Program-made: the position numbers and the translations under genes
Shown here: positions 15,610 to 25,527 of the stretch, one piece after another
Layout: each line of letters opens with the position of its first letter
Position numbering within the stretch: the first letter of the stretch is position 1
Origin: Arthrobacter zhangbolii
GTDB taxonomy: Bacteria; Actinomycetota; Actinomycetes; Actinomycetales; Micrococcaceae
Reading direction: 5' to 3'
Assembly: GCF_022869865.1 (NCBI RefSeq)
Contig: NZ_CP094984.1
Location: 1,240,001-1,304,000, forward strand
Length of the DNA: 64,000 nt
Notes under the pieces: model-generated
Told to the model about the DNA's origin: nothing
Databases searched by the model: none
The model's input: only the letters and a program-made list of their open reading frames with translations

Positions 15610-17214
15610 ATGGAGACACTGAAATCCGGGCTCGACACGGCAGGCAGCGGGTTCGCCAAAAACGCCGCTGCACAGCAGGAACTGGCGGCGGAACTGCGCT
15701 CGCGGCTGGCAGCGGCAGCGCTGGGCGGACCCGAGCGTTCCAGGGAACGGCATACCGGCCGCGGCAAGCTGCTGCCCCGGGACCGCGTGACCCGGCTGCT
15801 GGACCCCGGCAGCCCCTTCCTGGAAATCGCTCCGCTGGCCGCCGAAGACATGTACGACGGCGAGTGCCCCGGTGCCGGGCTGATCGCCGGTATCGGCCGG
15901 GTCTCCGGCCAGCAGGTGATGGTGCTCTCCAATGACGCCACGGTCAAGGGCGGCACCTATTACCCGATGACCGTCAAAAAACACCTCCGCGCACAGGAAA
16001 TTGCGCTGGAGAACCGGCTTCCCTGCATCTATCTGGTGGACTCCGGCGGGGCATTCCTGCCCCGGCAGGACGAGGTTTTCCCGGACCGGGAACATTTCGG
16101 CAGGATTTTCTTCAATCAGGCACAGATGTCCGCGCGGAAAATTCCGCAGATTGCGGCTGTGCTGGGGTCCTGCACGGCAGGCGGCGCCTACGTTCCGGCC
16201 ATGAGCGACGAAACCGTTATTGTGCGCAACCAGGGCACGATCTTCCTGGGCGGGCCTCCGCTGGTCAAGGCAGCCATCGGTGAGATTGTGACGGCAGAGG
16301 AGCTGGGCGGCGGCGAGGTGCATTCGCGCACCAGCGGCGTCACCGACCACCTGGCCGAAAACGATGCCCATGCCCTGGAGATCGTCCGCAGCATTGTGGA
16401 AACCTTCCCGCAGCAGCGGCCCGCGGAGGATCTTATTGAGACGCGGCCGCCGGCCGAAGATCCGGCCGGGATCTACGGGGCGGTCCCCACCGACCTGCAG
16501 ACCCCCTACGACGTCCGTGAGCTGATTGCCCGCCTGGTGGATGCCAGCGAGTTCCACGAATTCAAAAAGGAATACGGCACCACACTGGTCACCGGATTCG
16601 CCCGGCTGCACGGCCACCGGATCGGCATTGTGGCTAACAACGGCGTGCTGTTCAGTGAATCAGCGCTCAAAGGTGCCCATTTCATCGAGCTCTGCGACCA
16701 GCGCGGCATTCCCCTGGTGTTCCTGCAGAATATTTCCGGCTTTATGGTCGGGCGGGATTACGAGGCAGGCGGCATCGCAAAAAACGGCGCCAAAATGGTC
16801 ACCGCCGTGGCCACGGCCCGGGTGCCGAAGCTGACAGTGGTGGTGGGGGGCTCCTTCGGGGCCGGCAACTATTCCATGTGCGGGCGGGCCTACTCGCCGC
16901 GCTTTATGTGGATGTGGCCCGCTGCCCGCATATCCGTAATGGGCGGGGCACAGGCTTCCTCGGTCCTCGCCACGGTCAAACGCGACCAGCTCGAGGCCCG
17001 GGGTGAGGACTGGCCCGTGGAGGAAGAGGAAGCCTTCAAGGCCCCCATCCGGGACACTTACGAAACACAGGGGAGCCCGTATTACTCCACTGCGCGTCTT
17101 TGGGACGACGGCATTATCGATCCGCTCGACACCCGCACCGTCCTAGGCCTGGCACTTGATGTCTGTGCCAACGCCCCGCTGCCGGAGACCTCCTTCGGCC
17201 TGTTCCGGATGTGA
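15610..17214 (+). CDS. Methylcrotonyl-CoA carboxylase beta (carboxyltransferase) subunit
   Basis: 534 residues, the usual size of acyl-CoA carboxylase beta chains. It transfers CO2 from carboxybiotin to 3-methylcrotonyl-CoA, the leucine-specific step. The segment around residues 135-225 ([20 protein letters not shown], then [16 protein letters not shown] and [14 protein letters not shown]) is characteristic of the methylcrotonyl branch rather than the propionyl/acetyl carboxylases. The C-terminal half carries [20 protein letters not shown] and [15 protein letters not shown]. It is the first gene of a seven-gene operon behind the TetR operator. The next gene overlaps its stop by four bases. 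Gene content matches accD1 of the mycobacterial leucine operon. Confidence 0.9.
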   Translation: METLKSGLDTAGSGFAKNAAAQQELAAELRSRLAAAALGGPERSRERHTGRGKLLPRDRVTRLLDPGSPFLEIAPLAAEDMYDGECPGAGLIAGIGRVSGQQVMVLSNDATVKGGTYYPMTVKKHLRAQEIALENRLPCIYLVDSGGAFLPRQDEVFPDREHFGRIFFNQAQMSARKIPQIAAVLGSCTAGGAYVPAMSDETVIVRNQGTIFLGGPPLVKAAIGEIVTAEELGGGEVHSRTSGVTDHLAENDAHALEIVRSIVETFPQQRPAEDLIETRPPAEDPAGIYGAVPTDLQTPYDVRELIARLVDASEFHEFKKEYGTTLVTGFARLHGHRIGIVANNGVLFSESALKGAHFIELCDQRGIPLVFLQNISGFMVGRDYEAGGIAKNGAKMVTAVATARVPKLTVVVGGSFGAGNYSMCGRAYSPRFMWMWPAARISVMGGAQASSVLATVKRDQLEARGEDWPVEEEEAFKAPIRDTYETQGSPYYSTARLWDDGIIDPLDTRTVLGLALDVCANAPLPETSFGLFRM

Positions 17215-19361
17215 GTCCCATGAGACCTCTAGAGAATCCGCTCTTTGACACCGTGCTGGTAGCCAACCGCGGCGAAATTGCCTGCCGCGTGATCCACACC
17301 CTCCGGCAGCTGGGCATCCGCTCCGTTGCGGTCTACAGCGACGACGACGCCGGTGCCCGCCACGTCCGAGAGGCAGACACGGCGGTCCGGCTGGGCCCGG
17401 CGCCCGCACGGCAAAGCTACCTGTCCGTGGACGCCGTGCTGGCCGCCTGCCGCAGCACCGGGGCGCAGGCCGTGCACCCCGGCTACGGGTTCCTCAGCGA
17501 AAACGCCGACTTTGCCCGGGCATTGGAGGACGCCGGCATCACCTTCATCGGCCCGGGAGTCCACTCCCTGGACCTGATGGGGGACAAGATCCGGGCCAAG
17601 AACCACGTCCAGGCGCACGGGGTGCCGGTGGTCCCCGGCATCGCTGAGCCGGGCCTGGATGACACCCGGCTGCTGGCAGCCGCAGCCGACGTCGGATATC
17701 CGATTCTGATCAAACCCTCCGCAGGCGGGGGAGGCAAGGGCATGCAGGCGGTCGAGCATCCGGAAGACCTGCCGGCGGCCCTGCAAACCGCCCGCCGGGT
17801 GGCCGCCTCCGCCTTCGGCGACGACACCCTGTTCCTGGAGCGCCTCGTCTCCTCGCCCCGGCACATCGAAGTGCAGGTCCTTGCGGATACGCACGGCAAC
17901 GTTATCCACCTGGGCGAGCGGGAATGCTCGCTGCAGCGCCGGCATCAGAAGGTCATCGAGGAAGCTCCCTCGGTGCTGCTGGATCCCGCCACCCGGGAAC
18001 GCATCGGCCAGGCTGCCTGCGACGCGGCCCGTTCCGTGGACTACACCGGAGCCGGGACCGTGGAATTCCTGGTCTCGGACGCGTCTCCGGACGAGTTCTT
18101 TTTTATGGAAATGAACACCCGGCTGCAGGTGGAACACCCGGTAACGGAAATGGTCACCGGGGTGGACCTGGTCGCGGAGCAGGTCAGGATTGCCGCCGGG
18201 CGCCCACTGTCACTGAAGCAGGAGGACGTGGTCCTCACCGGGCACGCCGTGGAGGCCCGCATCTACGCAGAGGATCCGGCCCGGGACTTCCTGCCGACGT
18301 CGGGCTCCGTGCAGTGGCTCAGCGAACCCTCCGGCGAGGGCATCCGGGTGGATTCCTCCCTGCTGCCCGGACTGGCGGTGTCCTCCAGCTATGACCCGAT
18401 GCTGGCGAAGGTCATCGCCTGGGGACCGGACCGTGCCGCCGCGCTTGCGCGCCTGGACACGGCCCTGGCCGGCACCGCCGTCCTGGGCATCGGCACCAAT
18501 GTGGAGTACCTGCGGCTGCTGCTGGCGGACCCTGACGTGCGGGCCGGACGGCTGGACACCACGCTGATCCAGCGCCGCCTGCCCGGGCTCCGCTTCCGCG
18601 CTGTGCAGGACCCGGAACTGGCGGCGGCCGCACTGCTGCACCTGCACTCCCTGGCCGGCTCTGCCTCACCGTGGCAGCGGGCCGACGGATGGCGGGTGGG
18701 TGGAGCGGTCGAACTTCCACTGACCTTCGCCGCACCGTCTCCGGAGGGCGCGGACGTGGAGGTGGGCGTCACCGGAACTGCGGCACAGGCCCGCCTCCGG
18801 ATCGCCGGCGGCCCGGTACGCAGCGCCGCGCTGCTGGACGCGCCGGGGACACCGACCTCCCATCCCCTCGCACCGGGCAGCCGGGTGCAGCTGAGCCTGG
18901 ACGGTGTGCAGCACACCTTCACGGTCGCGGCTGAACCTGGCTCCGGGGCGCTCTGGCTTGCCGGCGACGCAGACACCGGACCGTTCACGGTCCGCCTGCG
19001 GGTTCGCTCGCGCCGCGAACAACTGGACCGCCAGCTCGCGGAGGCAGGACGGGAAGCCGGGACAGCGGACCCGGTGGTGCGCTCGCCGATGCCCGGCACC
19101 GTGGTGGCCGTCGCCGTGGCAGACGGCACCCGGGTGAGCGCCGGGGACCCGCTGCTGAGCGTGGAGGCCATGAAGATGGAACACCAGCTGCGCGCTCCGG
19201 TGGACGGGGTTGTCAGCATCAGCCTCGCTCCGGGGGACCTGGTCAAGGCGGACCAGGTCCTGGCCACCCTCACACCCGAGCCGGTTCCCGCCGGCGACGA
19301 ACCCAGTACAGGTCCTGCCACGGCCGTAACCCCCGAAGGAGCAGACAATGCCCGACTTTGA
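17211..19361 (+). CDS. Methylcrotonyl-CoA carboxylase alpha (biotin carboxylase/carrier) subunit
   Basis: 716 residues, with an N-terminal biotin carboxylase of three parts. [18 protein letters not shown] starts the first; the ATP-grasp loop is [10 protein letters not shown]; catalytic-region motifs are [29 protein letters not shown] and [18 protein letters not shown] variable middle region (about 500-640) follows, then a C-terminal biotinyl domain with EAMKMEH, biotin on K655. It carboxylates biotin with bicarbonate and ATP for the beta subunit. The GTG at 17211 overlaps the previous stop; an ATG three codons further is an alternative start. It overlaps the next gene by 14 bases. It matches mycobacterial accA1. 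Confidence 0.9.
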   Translation: MSPMRPLENPLFDTVLVANRGEIACRVIHTLRQLGIRSVAVYSDDDAGARHVREADTAVRLGPAPARQSYLSVDAVLAACRSTGAQAVHPGYGFLSENADFARALEDAGITFIGPGVHSLDLMGDKIRAKNHVQAHGVPVVPGIAEPGLDDTRLLAAAADVGYPILIKPSAGGGGKGMQAVEHPEDLPAALQTARRVAASAFGDDTLFLERLVSSPRHIEVQVLADTHGNVIHLGERECSLQRRHQKVIEEAPSVLLDPATRERIGQAACDAARSVDYTGAGTVEFLVSDASPDEFFFMEMNTRLQVEHPVTEMVTGVDLVAEQVRIAAGRPLSLKQEDVVLTGHAVEARIYAEDPARDFLPTSGSVQWLSEPSGEGIRVDSSLLPGLAVSSSYDPMLAKVIAWGPDRAAALARLDTALAGTAVLGIGTNVEYLRLLLADPDVRAGRLDTTLIQRRLPGLRFRAVQDPELAAAALLHLHSLAGSASPWQRADGWRVGGAVELPLTFAAPSPEGADVEVGVTGTAAQARLRIAGGPVRSAALLDAPGTPTSHPLAPGSRVQLSLDGVQHTFTVAAEPGSGALWLAGDADTGPFTVRLRVRSRREQLDRQLAEAGREAGTADPVVRSPMPGTVVAVAVADGTRVSAGDPLLSVEAMKMEHQLRAPVDGVVSISLAPGDLVKADQVLATLTPEPVPAGDEPSTGPATAVTPEGADNARL

Positions 19362-20511
19362 ACTCAGCGAGGAATACCAGGACCTTTCCGACACGGTGCG
19401 TGATTTCGCCGATGAGGTCATAGCTCCCGTCTCCGCCCAGCACGACGCCGAGCACAGCTTCCCCTACAAGGTGGTGGCCCAGATGGGCGAGATGGGCCTG
19501 TTCGGGCTTCCCTTCCCGGAGGAGTACGGCGGCATGGACGGCGACTACTTCGCTCTGGCGCTCGCGCTGGAGCAGATTGCCCGGGTGGACCAGTCGGTTG
19601 CCATCACCCTGGAAGCCGGAGTGTCGCTCGGCGCGATGCCCATCTACCGCTTCGGCAACGAGGAGCAGAAGCAGCAGTGGCTGCCCCTGCTGGCCAGCGG
19701 AGAGGCCCTCGCCGGCTTCGGCCTGACCGAACGTGAAGCCGGGTCCGACGCAGGGGGGACCAAAACCACGGCCCGGCTGGAGAACGGTGAATGGGTAATC
19801 AACGGCAGCAAGGAGTTCATTACCAACTCCGGCACCGACATCACCCGGCTGGTCACCGTCACCGCCGTCACGGATACGGTGACGGAAGCGGACGGTACCT
19901 TCCGGAAAAAGATCTCCACCATCCTGGTGCCCACCGACACCCCCGGCTTCACCGCTGAAAAGCCGTACAACAAGGTGGGCTGGAATGCCTCGGACACCCA
20001 CCCGCTGACCCTCACCGACGTCCGGGTCCCCGAAGCGAACCTGCTCGGAGCTCCGGGCCGCGGGTTCGCCAATTTCCTGCAGATCCTCGATGAAGGCCGC
20101 ATTGCCATTGCCGCGCTGGCCACCGGCGCCGCCCAGGGCTGCGTTGAGGAATCCCTGAAATACGCCAAGGAACGCTCCGCTTTCGGGGCGCCCATCGGCA
20201 CCTATCAGTCCATCTCCTTCAAGATCGCCCGGATGCAGTCCCGTGCCCACACTGCCCGGCTGGCCTACTATGACGCCGCCGCCCGGATGCTGGCCGGCAA
20301 GCCGTTCAAGACCCAGGCCGCCATGGCGAAGATGATCGCCGGCGAAGCGGCCATGGACAATGCCCGCGATGCCACCCAGATTTTCGGCGGCTACGGCTTT
20401 ATGAATGACTTCCCGGTGGCCCGGCATTACCGGGATTCGAAGATCCTGGAAATCGGCGAAGGAACTACTGAGGTGCAGCTGATGCTGATTGCCCGCAGTA
20501 TGGGCCTGTGA
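19348..20511 (+). CDS. Acyl-CoA dehydrogenase, probable isovaleryl-CoA step
   Basis: 387 residues, FAD-dependent acyl-CoA dehydrogenase. It has the helical N-terminal domain, a beta domain with [15 protein letters not shown] and [11 protein letters not shown], and a helical C-terminal domain with [21 protein letters not shown] and [31 protein letters not shown]. The probable catalytic base is Glu371 in GEGTTEVQ, the position used by short- and medium-chain dehydrogenases. True isovaleryl-CoA dehydrogenases have Gly there and use a Glu on another helix, and the equivalent helix here reads DEGRIAIAA. The operon context (equivalent to mycobacterial fadE19) still argues for isovaleryl- or other branched short acyl-CoA. 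The ATG follows CGAAGGAGCAGACA. Confidence 0.88.
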   Translation: MPDFELSEEYQDLSDTVRDFADEVIAPVSAQHDAEHSFPYKVVAQMGEMGLFGLPFPEEYGGMDGDYFALALALEQIARVDQSVAITLEAGVSLGAMPIYRFGNEEQKQQWLPLLASGEALAGFGLTEREAGSDAGGTKTTARLENGEWVINGSKEFITNSGTDITRLVTVTAVTDTVTEADGTFRKKISTILVPTDTPGFTAEKPYNKVGWNASDTHPLTLTDVRVPEANLLGAPGRGFANFLQILDEGRIAIAALATGAAQGCVEESLKYAKERSAFGAPIGTYQSISFKIARMQSRAHTARLAYYDAAARMLAGKPFKTQAAMAKMIAGEAAMDNARDATQIFGGYGFMNDFPVARHYRDSKILEIGEGTTEVQLMLIARSMGL

Positions 20512-20539
20512 GGATGAGGAACAAGGAAGGGAACAGGGC

Positions 20540-21307
20540 ATGATCGACAAGGTGTACCCAAGCGCGGCAGCAGCCGTGGCGGACATTCCCGACGGGGCTT
20601 CCCTCGCCGTGGGCGGCTTCGGCCTGTGCGGCATCCCGGTGGCGCTGATCGACGCACTGCACCTCCAGGGCACCACGGACCTGGAGACCGTGAGCAACAA
20701 CTGCGGCGTGGATGACTGGGGCCTGGGCCGGCTGCTCGCAGACCACCGCATCCGCCGTACCGTCAGTTCCTACGTGGGGGAGAACAAGGAGTTCGCCCGT
20801 CAGTTCCTCTCCGGGGAGCTTGAAGTGGTCCTCACGCCCCAGGGCACGCTGGCGGAGAAGCTGCGCGCCGGTGGTGCGGGTATCCCGGCGTTCTATACGC
20901 CCGCCGGAGTGGGTACGCAGGTTTCCGAAGGCGGCCTGCCGCAGAAGTACGACGCCGAGGGCCTCGTGACGCTCGCCTCGGAACCAAAGGAGGTGCGCAG
21001 CTTCAACGGGGCGGACTATGTGCTGGAGGAATCCCTGACCCCGGACTTCGCCCTGGTGCATGCCGCCAAGGGGGACCGGCACGGGAACCTGGTCTTCCAC
21101 GCCACGGCCATGAACTTCAACCCGCTCTGCGCCACCGCAGGCCGGATCACCATTGCCGAGGTGGAGGAACTGGTGGAACCCGGAGAGCTGGATCCGGAGC
21201 ACGTTCACGTCCCGGGAATCTTTGTCCAGCGCGTGGTGCTGGCCCCGGACGTGGAGAAGCGCATTGAGAAGCGCACCGTGAGCACCCCGAACAACAAGGA
21301 GGCCTGA
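20540..21307 (+). CDS. 3-oxoacid CoA-transferase subunit A
   Basis: 255 residues, the alpha chain of a class I CoA-transferase. It has the glycine-rich stretch [17 protein letters not shown] at the start, [25 protein letters not shown] in the middle and [22 protein letters not shown] further on, all typical of succinyl-CoA:3-oxoacid transferase A chains. With subunit B it moves CoA from succinyl-CoA to acetoacetate, allowing acetoacetate released by leucine breakdown to enter as acetoacetyl-CoA. ATG 20540 follows AAGGAAGGGAACAGGG; a longer upstream frame lacks a binding site. It is the fourth gene of the leucine operon, equivalent to scoA. Confidence 0.9.
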   Translation: MIDKVYPSAAAAVADIPDGASLAVGGFGLCGIPVALIDALHLQGTTDLETVSNNCGVDDWGLGRLLADHRIRRTVSSYVGENKEFARQFLSGELEVVLTPQGTLAEKLRAGGAGIPAFYTPAGVGTQVSEGGLPQKYDAEGLVTLASEPKEVRSFNGADYVLEESLTPDFALVHAAKGDRHGNLVFHATAMNFNPLCATAGRITIAEVEELVEPGELDPEHVHVPGIFVQRVVLAPDVEKRIEKRTVSTPNNKEA

Positions 21308-21308
21308 G

Positions 21309-21950
21309 ATGGCACTGAGCAGGCATGAACTGGCCGCCCGGGTGGCGCGGGAGCTGCACGACGGCGAATACGTCAACCTGGGAATCGGCATGCCCACCCT
21401 GATCCCCAACTACATCCCCGACGGCGTCGAGGTGGTGCTGCACTCCGAAAACGGCATCCTCGGCGTCGGCCCCTATCCCTCCGAGGAGGCCCTGGACCCG
21501 GACCTGATCAACGCCGGCAAGGAAACAGTCACCGTCAACCGCGGTGCCTCCTTCTTCGATTCGGGTGCCTCCTTCGGCATGGTGCGCGGCGGCCACGTGG
21601 ATGTGGCTGTGCTCGGAGCCATGGAAGTGGCCGCCAACGGGGACCTGGCCAACTGGATGGTTCCGGGCAAGATGGTCAAGGGCATGGGCGGGGCCATGGA
21701 CCTGGTCTTCGGCGCCAAGCGGGTGATCGTGATGATGGAACACGTGGACCGGTCCGGCCGGCCCAAGATCGTGTCCGAGTGCTCCCTGCCCCTGACCGGG
21801 AAGGGGTGCGTTGACCTGATCGTCACGGACCTGGCCGTCATCGAGGTGGGGCCGGAAGGGCTGGTCCTGCGCGAGACCGCCCCGGGCGTCAGCGTTCAGG
21901 ACGTGCTGGCCGCCACCGGAGCGCCGCTGGAGGTCAGTCATGGCCTCTGA
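21309..21950 (+). CDS. 3-oxoacid CoA-transferase subunit B
   Basis: 213 residues, the beta chain of the class I CoA-transferase. The active-site motif [12 protein letters not shown] holds the glutamate that forms the CoA thioester intermediate. [17 protein letters not shown] at the N-terminus and [24 protein letters not shown] in the middle are standard. ATG 21309 lies two bases after the subunit A stop, behind AAGGAGGCC. It forms the functional enzyme with the preceding gene. It overlaps the MaoC gene by 11 bases, so the operon continues without a break. Confidence 0.92.
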   Translation: MALSRHELAARVARELHDGEYVNLGIGMPTLIPNYIPDGVEVVLHSENGILGVGPYPSEEALDPDLINAGKETVTVNRGASFFDSGASFGMVRGGHVDVAVLGAMEVAANGDLANWMVPGKMVKGMGGAMDLVFGAKRVIVMMEHVDRSGRPKIVSECSLPLTGKGCVDLIVTDLAVIEVGPEGLVLRETAPGVSVQDVLAATGAPLEVSHGL

Positions 21951-22488
21951 GCAGACCGCCCGGAACGGCAGCGGCCCCGGGACCCAGCCGAAGGTGGTCA
22001 TCCAGCGGGGGCTGTTCCTGGACGAACTCGAGGCGGGTACGGTCTATCAGCACCGGCCGGGCCGCACAGTCACCGAGGCGGACAACGTCCTGTTCACCAC
22101 GCTGACCATGAACACCCAAGGCCTGCACCTGGACGCCGCCTTCAGTGCCACGGCGCCGTTTGGGCAGCGGCTGGTGAACTCCATGCTGACGCTCTCCACC
22201 ATTGTGGGACAGTCCGTGGGCCAGCTGACCCAGGGCACCCTGGTGGCCCAGCTGGGCATGACGGACATCAGGTTCCCGCATCCGCTGTTCCACGGCGACA
22301 CCTTGTACGGCGAAACCCTCGTGGCCGGTACCCGGCTTTCCGCCTCCCGGCCCGGGCAGGGGATCGCGGAGTTCGAGCACACCGGGCGGAACCAGGACGG
22401 TGAGGTGGTGGCAACCTTCCGCCGAACGGCACTGATGTGGACCTCCGAGGGTTTTGCCGCGCAGGAACAGGCCGCCGGACCGCGATAG
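21940..22488 (+). CDS. MaoC-like hydratase, probable 3-methylglutaconyl-CoA hydratase
   Basis: 182 residues with the hot-dog fold of MaoC (R)-hydratases. [33 protein letters not shown] carries the pattern of the hydratase active-site region (D/N and H in TEADN...LHLD), followed by [15 protein letters not shown] and [17 protein letters not shown]-like strands. It sits between the CoA-transferase genes and the CitE-like lyase, as in the mycobacterial leucine operon, where the MaoC member (Rv2499c) hydrates to the (R)-3-hydroxy-3-methylglutaryl-CoA used by the CitE enzyme. It would thus replace the crotonase-type LiuC of proteobacteria. The substrate is inferred from context. Confidence 0.82.
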   Translation: MASEQTARNGSGPGTQPKVVIQRGLFLDELEAGTVYQHRPGRTVTEADNVLFTTLTMNTQGLHLDAAFSATAPFGQRLVNSMLTLSTIVGQSVGQLTQGTLVAQLGMTDIRFPHPLFHGDTLYGETLVAGTRLSASRPGQGIAEFEHTGRNQDGEVVATFRRTALMWTSEGFAAQEQAAGPR

Positions 22489-22564
22489 GTTGTAAAAGCA
22501 CAGCCGTGACAGGAGTAACTGCTGTGGAAGAAACCGGTAACCGGAGTATCAAGGAGTTCAGCCA

Positions 22565-23377
22565 ATGACGACCTTCCCCATGGGACCCGCACTGCTTTTC
22601 TGCCCGGGGGACCGCCCGGAACGTTTCGGCAAAGCCGCCGAGCGGGCCGACGCCGTCATCGTGGACCTGGAGGACGCCGTGGCGCCGCGGGACAAGGACG
22701 CCGCCCGGAAGAACCTGCTGGCTGCGGACCTGAACCCGGCAACCACCATCGTGAGGGTCAACCCGCTGGGTACCGAGGACTTCGCCAAGGACCTTGCCGT
22801 CCTGCAGGAAACCCCGTACCGCACCGTCATGCTGGCCAAGGCAGAGGACGCCGCTGCCGTGGCCGAGGCGCTCGCAGGCTTCACCGTGGTGGCACTGCTG
22901 GAAACCGCCCTCGGCGTTGTGCGGGCGGCTGAGATCGCTGCCGCGGAGAACGTGGCGGCGCTGATGTGGGGTGCGGAGGATTTGCTGGCCTCCCTCGGCG
23001 GGGAGTCCAGCCGCCGGGAGGACGGGTCCTACCGCAGCGTTGCCGTCCAGGCCCGGTCCACCGTGCTGCTGGCCGCCGGGGCCTTCGGTAAGGGTGCCAT
23101 TGACTCGATCTACGGAAACATCCCGGACGTGGAAGGGCTGGAACTGGAGGCCAGGGACGCCGTCGCCTCGGGCTTCGCTGCCAAGGCCTGCATCCACCCG
23201 GGACAGGTCGCGGCAGTACGAGCCGCCTATGCTCCGGACCCCGCGGACGTGACCTACGCCGAACAGGTCCTCGCCGAAGCCAAAAACCACGGAGGAGTCT
23301 TTAACTTCCGCGGGAACATGATCGACGGGCCGCTGCTGAAGCAGGCCGAGCAGACACTGCGCCGTGCCCGCCCATAG
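22565..23377 (+). CDS. CitE-like (HpcH/HpaI family) lyase, probable (R)-HMG-CoA/citramalyl-CoA lyase
   Basis: 270 residues, a TIM barrel of the CitE/malyl-CoA lyase group. It has LLFCPGDRPERFGKAAERADAVIVDLEDAV in pattern at the N-terminus, the Mg-site region VALLETALGV (Glu) and MWGAEDLLASLGG (Glu/Asp), and the late CIHPGQVAAV. There is no citrate-lyase alpha or gamma gene, so it is a stand-alone CitE. The mycobacterial counterpart Rv2498c cleaves (R)-3-hydroxy-3-methylglutaryl-CoA to acetyl-CoA and acetoacetate and also acts on (S)-citramalyl-CoA in itaconate breakdown. Position at the end of the same gene set supports the same role here and explains the absence of a canonical HMG-CoA lyase. 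ATG 22565 lies 76 bases after the MaoC stop. Confidence 0.85.
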   Translation: MTTFPMGPALLFCPGDRPERFGKAAERADAVIVDLEDAVAPRDKDAARKNLLAADLNPATTIVRVNPLGTEDFAKDLAVLQETPYRTVMLAKAEDAAAVAEALAGFTVVALLETALGVVRAAEIAAAENVAALMWGAEDLLASLGGESSRREDGSYRSVAVQARSTVLLAAGAFGKGAIDSIYGNIPDVEGLELEARDAVASGFAAKACIHPGQVAAVRAAYAPDPADVTYAEQVLAEAKNHGGVFNFRGNMIDGPLLKQAEQTLRRARP

Positions 23378-23428
23378 CGCGCCGCCGGGCGTAGGGAATC
23401 ATCCGCGGACGGGAGCCGTTGAGTTGTC

Positions 23429-24106
23429 ATGCGCATAGTCATAGCCGGAGCCCACGGAAGGATCGCCCGCGAACTGGGCCGCCTGCTGGCCGCAGACGGC
23501 CACGATGTTGCCGGCCTGATCCGCAATCCGGAGCAGGCAGCTGACCTGGAACACGACCACGTTGCCCCGGTTATCCTGGATCTGGAAAACAGCACCCTGG
23601 AAGACCTGGTGCAGGTGCTGACCGGTGCTGACGCCGCAGTGTTTGCCGCCGGGGCGGGCCCCGGCAGCGGCGCCGCCCGCAAGGACAGTGTGGACCGTGC
23701 AGCTGCCGTGCTGCTGGCTGAAGCCGCGGAGCAGGCCGGTGCCGGCCGTTTCCTTCAGGTGTCCTCCGCCGGACTCGATGCCGTCCGGGACGGCAGGCGC
23801 CGGGAGGAGCTGGACGAGGTGATGTATGCGTATCTGGTGGCCAAGCTGGCCGCCGAGGAAGACCTGATGGCACGCAGCCAGCTCGACTGGACCATTGTGC
23901 GCCCCGGCATTCTCACCAATGACGCAGGGGAGGGGCTGGTAGAGCTGGCACCGGAGGTGCCGTACGCATCGATCCCGCGCCACGACGTCGCCGCGGTCCT
24001 GGCGGAACTGCTGCGCACCGGTGCCGGCGTCCACCAGGCACTGGGCCTGGTCACCGGCACCACTCCCATCCCTGACGCCGTGCAGGCACTGCAGCCCGGC
24101 AGATAG
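23429..24106 (+). CDS. NAD(P)-binding Rossmann protein (atypical SDR, NAD(P)H-binding)
   Basis: 225 residues. The opening [20 protein letters not shown] is the dinucleotide-binding GxxGxxxxxL glycine loop of atypical short-chain reductases (YwnB/CsbB-like NAD(P)H-binding family). [21 protein letters not shown] and [10 protein letters not shown] follow, then a [28 protein letters not shown] segment holding the YxxxK pair. The tail [21 protein letters not shown] is typical of the group. These proteins act as redox-linked reductases or sensors; the substrate is unknown. It lies 51 bases after the leucine operon in the same direction and may be read through from it. A gggag sequence lies 13 bases upstream of the ATG. 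Confidence 0.8.
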   Translation: MRIVIAGAHGRIARELGRLLAADGHDVAGLIRNPEQAADLEHDHVAPVILDLENSTLEDLVQVLTGADAAVFAAGAGPGSGAARKDSVDRAAAVLLAEAAEQAGAGRFLQVSSAGLDAVRDGRRREELDEVMYAYLVAKLAAEEDLMARSQLDWTIVRPGILTNDAGEGLVELAPEVPYASIPRHDVAAVLAELLRTGAGVHQALGLVTGTTPIPDAVQALQPGR

Positions 24107-24174
24107 GGAAAGGGCCCCGGCAAGCGGCTCGGCGGCCCGGGACCCGGTATCCCGCCCCAGCCGGCCCGCTGGGG

Positions 24175-24180
24175 GATACT
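24175..24180 (+). promoter_or_regulatory. -10 box of dxr
   Basis: GATACT ends 6 bases before the dxr ATG. The intervening GGAAGC could also act as a ribosome binding site if transcription starts further upstream. Confidence 0.35.
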
Positions 24181-24186
24181 GGAAGC

Positions 24187-25467
24187 ATGCAGCAGACGCC
24201 CAGCACCGCATCCAGCACCACATCCAGCCCGGCACCGGCCAGCACGGCCTATGACTACGTGCTTGACCACCGGCCGGCGCCGGACGGCGGAGCTCCCCGG
24301 CGGGTGGTGCTGCTCGGGTCCACCGGCTCCATCGGCACGCAGGCCATCGACGTCGCAGACGGTGCACCGGAGCGGTTCCGCATTGTGGCCCTGGCCGCCG
24401 GCGGATCCAACCTGGACCTGCTGGCCCGCCAGGCCGTACATACCCGGGCCGAAGCCGTCGGCTGCGCCGCCGTCGACCTGCCCACGCTGCGCCGGCATAT
24501 CGGCGAGGCCGCTGCAGCCGCCGGCGTCACCGGCTATGACCCGGACCTTTTTGTCGGCGGGTCCGCGGCCACCGCTGTTGCCGCCTGGCCCGCAGCCGAC
24601 GTCGTCCTGAACGGCATCACCGGCTCCATCGGCCTGGAGCCGACGCTGGCTGCCCTGGCCGCGGGCCACCTGCTGGCCCTGGCCAATAAGGAGTCCCTGA
24701 TTGTGGGCGGTGAGCTGGTGAAGCGGGCGGCGGCTCCCGGGCAGCTTGTCCCGGTGGACTCCGAGCATTCAGCCCTCGCCCAGGCGCTTCGCTCGGGCAC
24801 CTATGCGGAGGTGGACCGGCTGGTGGTCACGGCGTCGGGCGGACCCTTCCGGGGACTGAAGCGCAGCGACCTGGCCCATGTCACCCCGGAACAGGCGTTG
24901 GCCCATCCCACCTGGAAAATGGGCCGGATGGTGACCACCAACTCGGCCACCATGGTGAACAAGGCACTCGAGGTTATCGAAGCGCATCTGCTCTTCGACA
25001 TCCCGCTGGAACGGATCGACGTTGTGGTCCATCCGCAGTCGATAGTGCACTCCATGGTCCAGTTCGTGGACGGATCCACCCTTGCCCAGGCATCCCCGCC
25101 GGATATGCGGCTGCCGATTGCCCTGGGCATGGGCTGGCCGCACCGCGTGCCCGGCGCTGCCACGCCGTGTGACTGGACCAAAGCCGCTCAGTGGACGTTC
25201 GAGCCGCTGGACGAGGAAGCATTCCCCGCCGTCGCCCTGGCCAAACGCGCCGCCGCAGCGGGCGGAACCGGCATGGCGGTCTACAACGCGGCGAACGAGG
25301 AAGCCGTGGACGCTTTCCACGACGGACTCATCGGATTCACAGACATAGTTGATACGATCGCCGCCGTGCTGGAAGAGTCCCCGGACTCCGGGCCGCTTAC
25401 CCTGGAGTCGCTGCTGGCAGCGGAGACGTGGGCACGCGGCGCTGCACGGGCGCGTTGTGGAAGATAG
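24187..25467 (+). CDS. dxr: 1-deoxy-D-xylulose 5-phosphate reductoisomerase
   Basis: 426 residues. It converts 1-deoxy-D-xylulose 5-phosphate to 2-C-methyl-D-erythritol 4-phosphate with NADPH, the committed step of the MEP isoprenoid pathway. The NADPH loop is [17 protein letters not shown]. The metal and substrate motifs are [22 protein letters not shown] (Asp/Glu ligands), [10 protein letters not shown] and [28 protein letters not shown]. About 35 extra N-terminal residues, Ser/Thr/Pro rich, precede the usual start; whether translation begins there or later cannot be settled from sequence. ispG, a later enzyme of the same pathway, lies 3.4 kb downstream, a common actinobacterial grouping with the site-2 protease gene in between. 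Confidence 0.93.
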   Translation: MQQTPSTASSTTSSPAPASTAYDYVLDHRPAPDGGAPRRVVLLGSTGSIGTQAIDVADGAPERFRIVALAAGGSNLDLLARQAVHTRAEAVGCAAVDLPTLRRHIGEAAAAAGVTGYDPDLFVGGSAATAVAAWPAADVVLNGITGSIGLEPTLAALAAGHLLALANKESLIVGGELVKRAAAPGQLVPVDSEHSALAQALRSGTYAEVDRLVVTASGGPFRGLKRSDLAHVTPEQALAHPTWKMGRMVTTNSATMVNKALEVIEAHLLFDIPLERIDVVVHPQSIVHSMVQFVDGSTLAQASPPDMRLPIALGMGWPHRVPGAATPCDWTKAAQWTFEPLDEEAFPAVALAKRAAAAGGTGMAVYNAANEEAVDAFHDGLIGFTDIVDTIAAVLEESPDSGPLTLESLLAAETWARGAARARCGR

Positions 25468-25527
25468 CGACCCTGCGACCTCCCGGCACGCGTTGGAACC
25501 AGGTGCAGTTCAAATGAAGGAAGCCCG

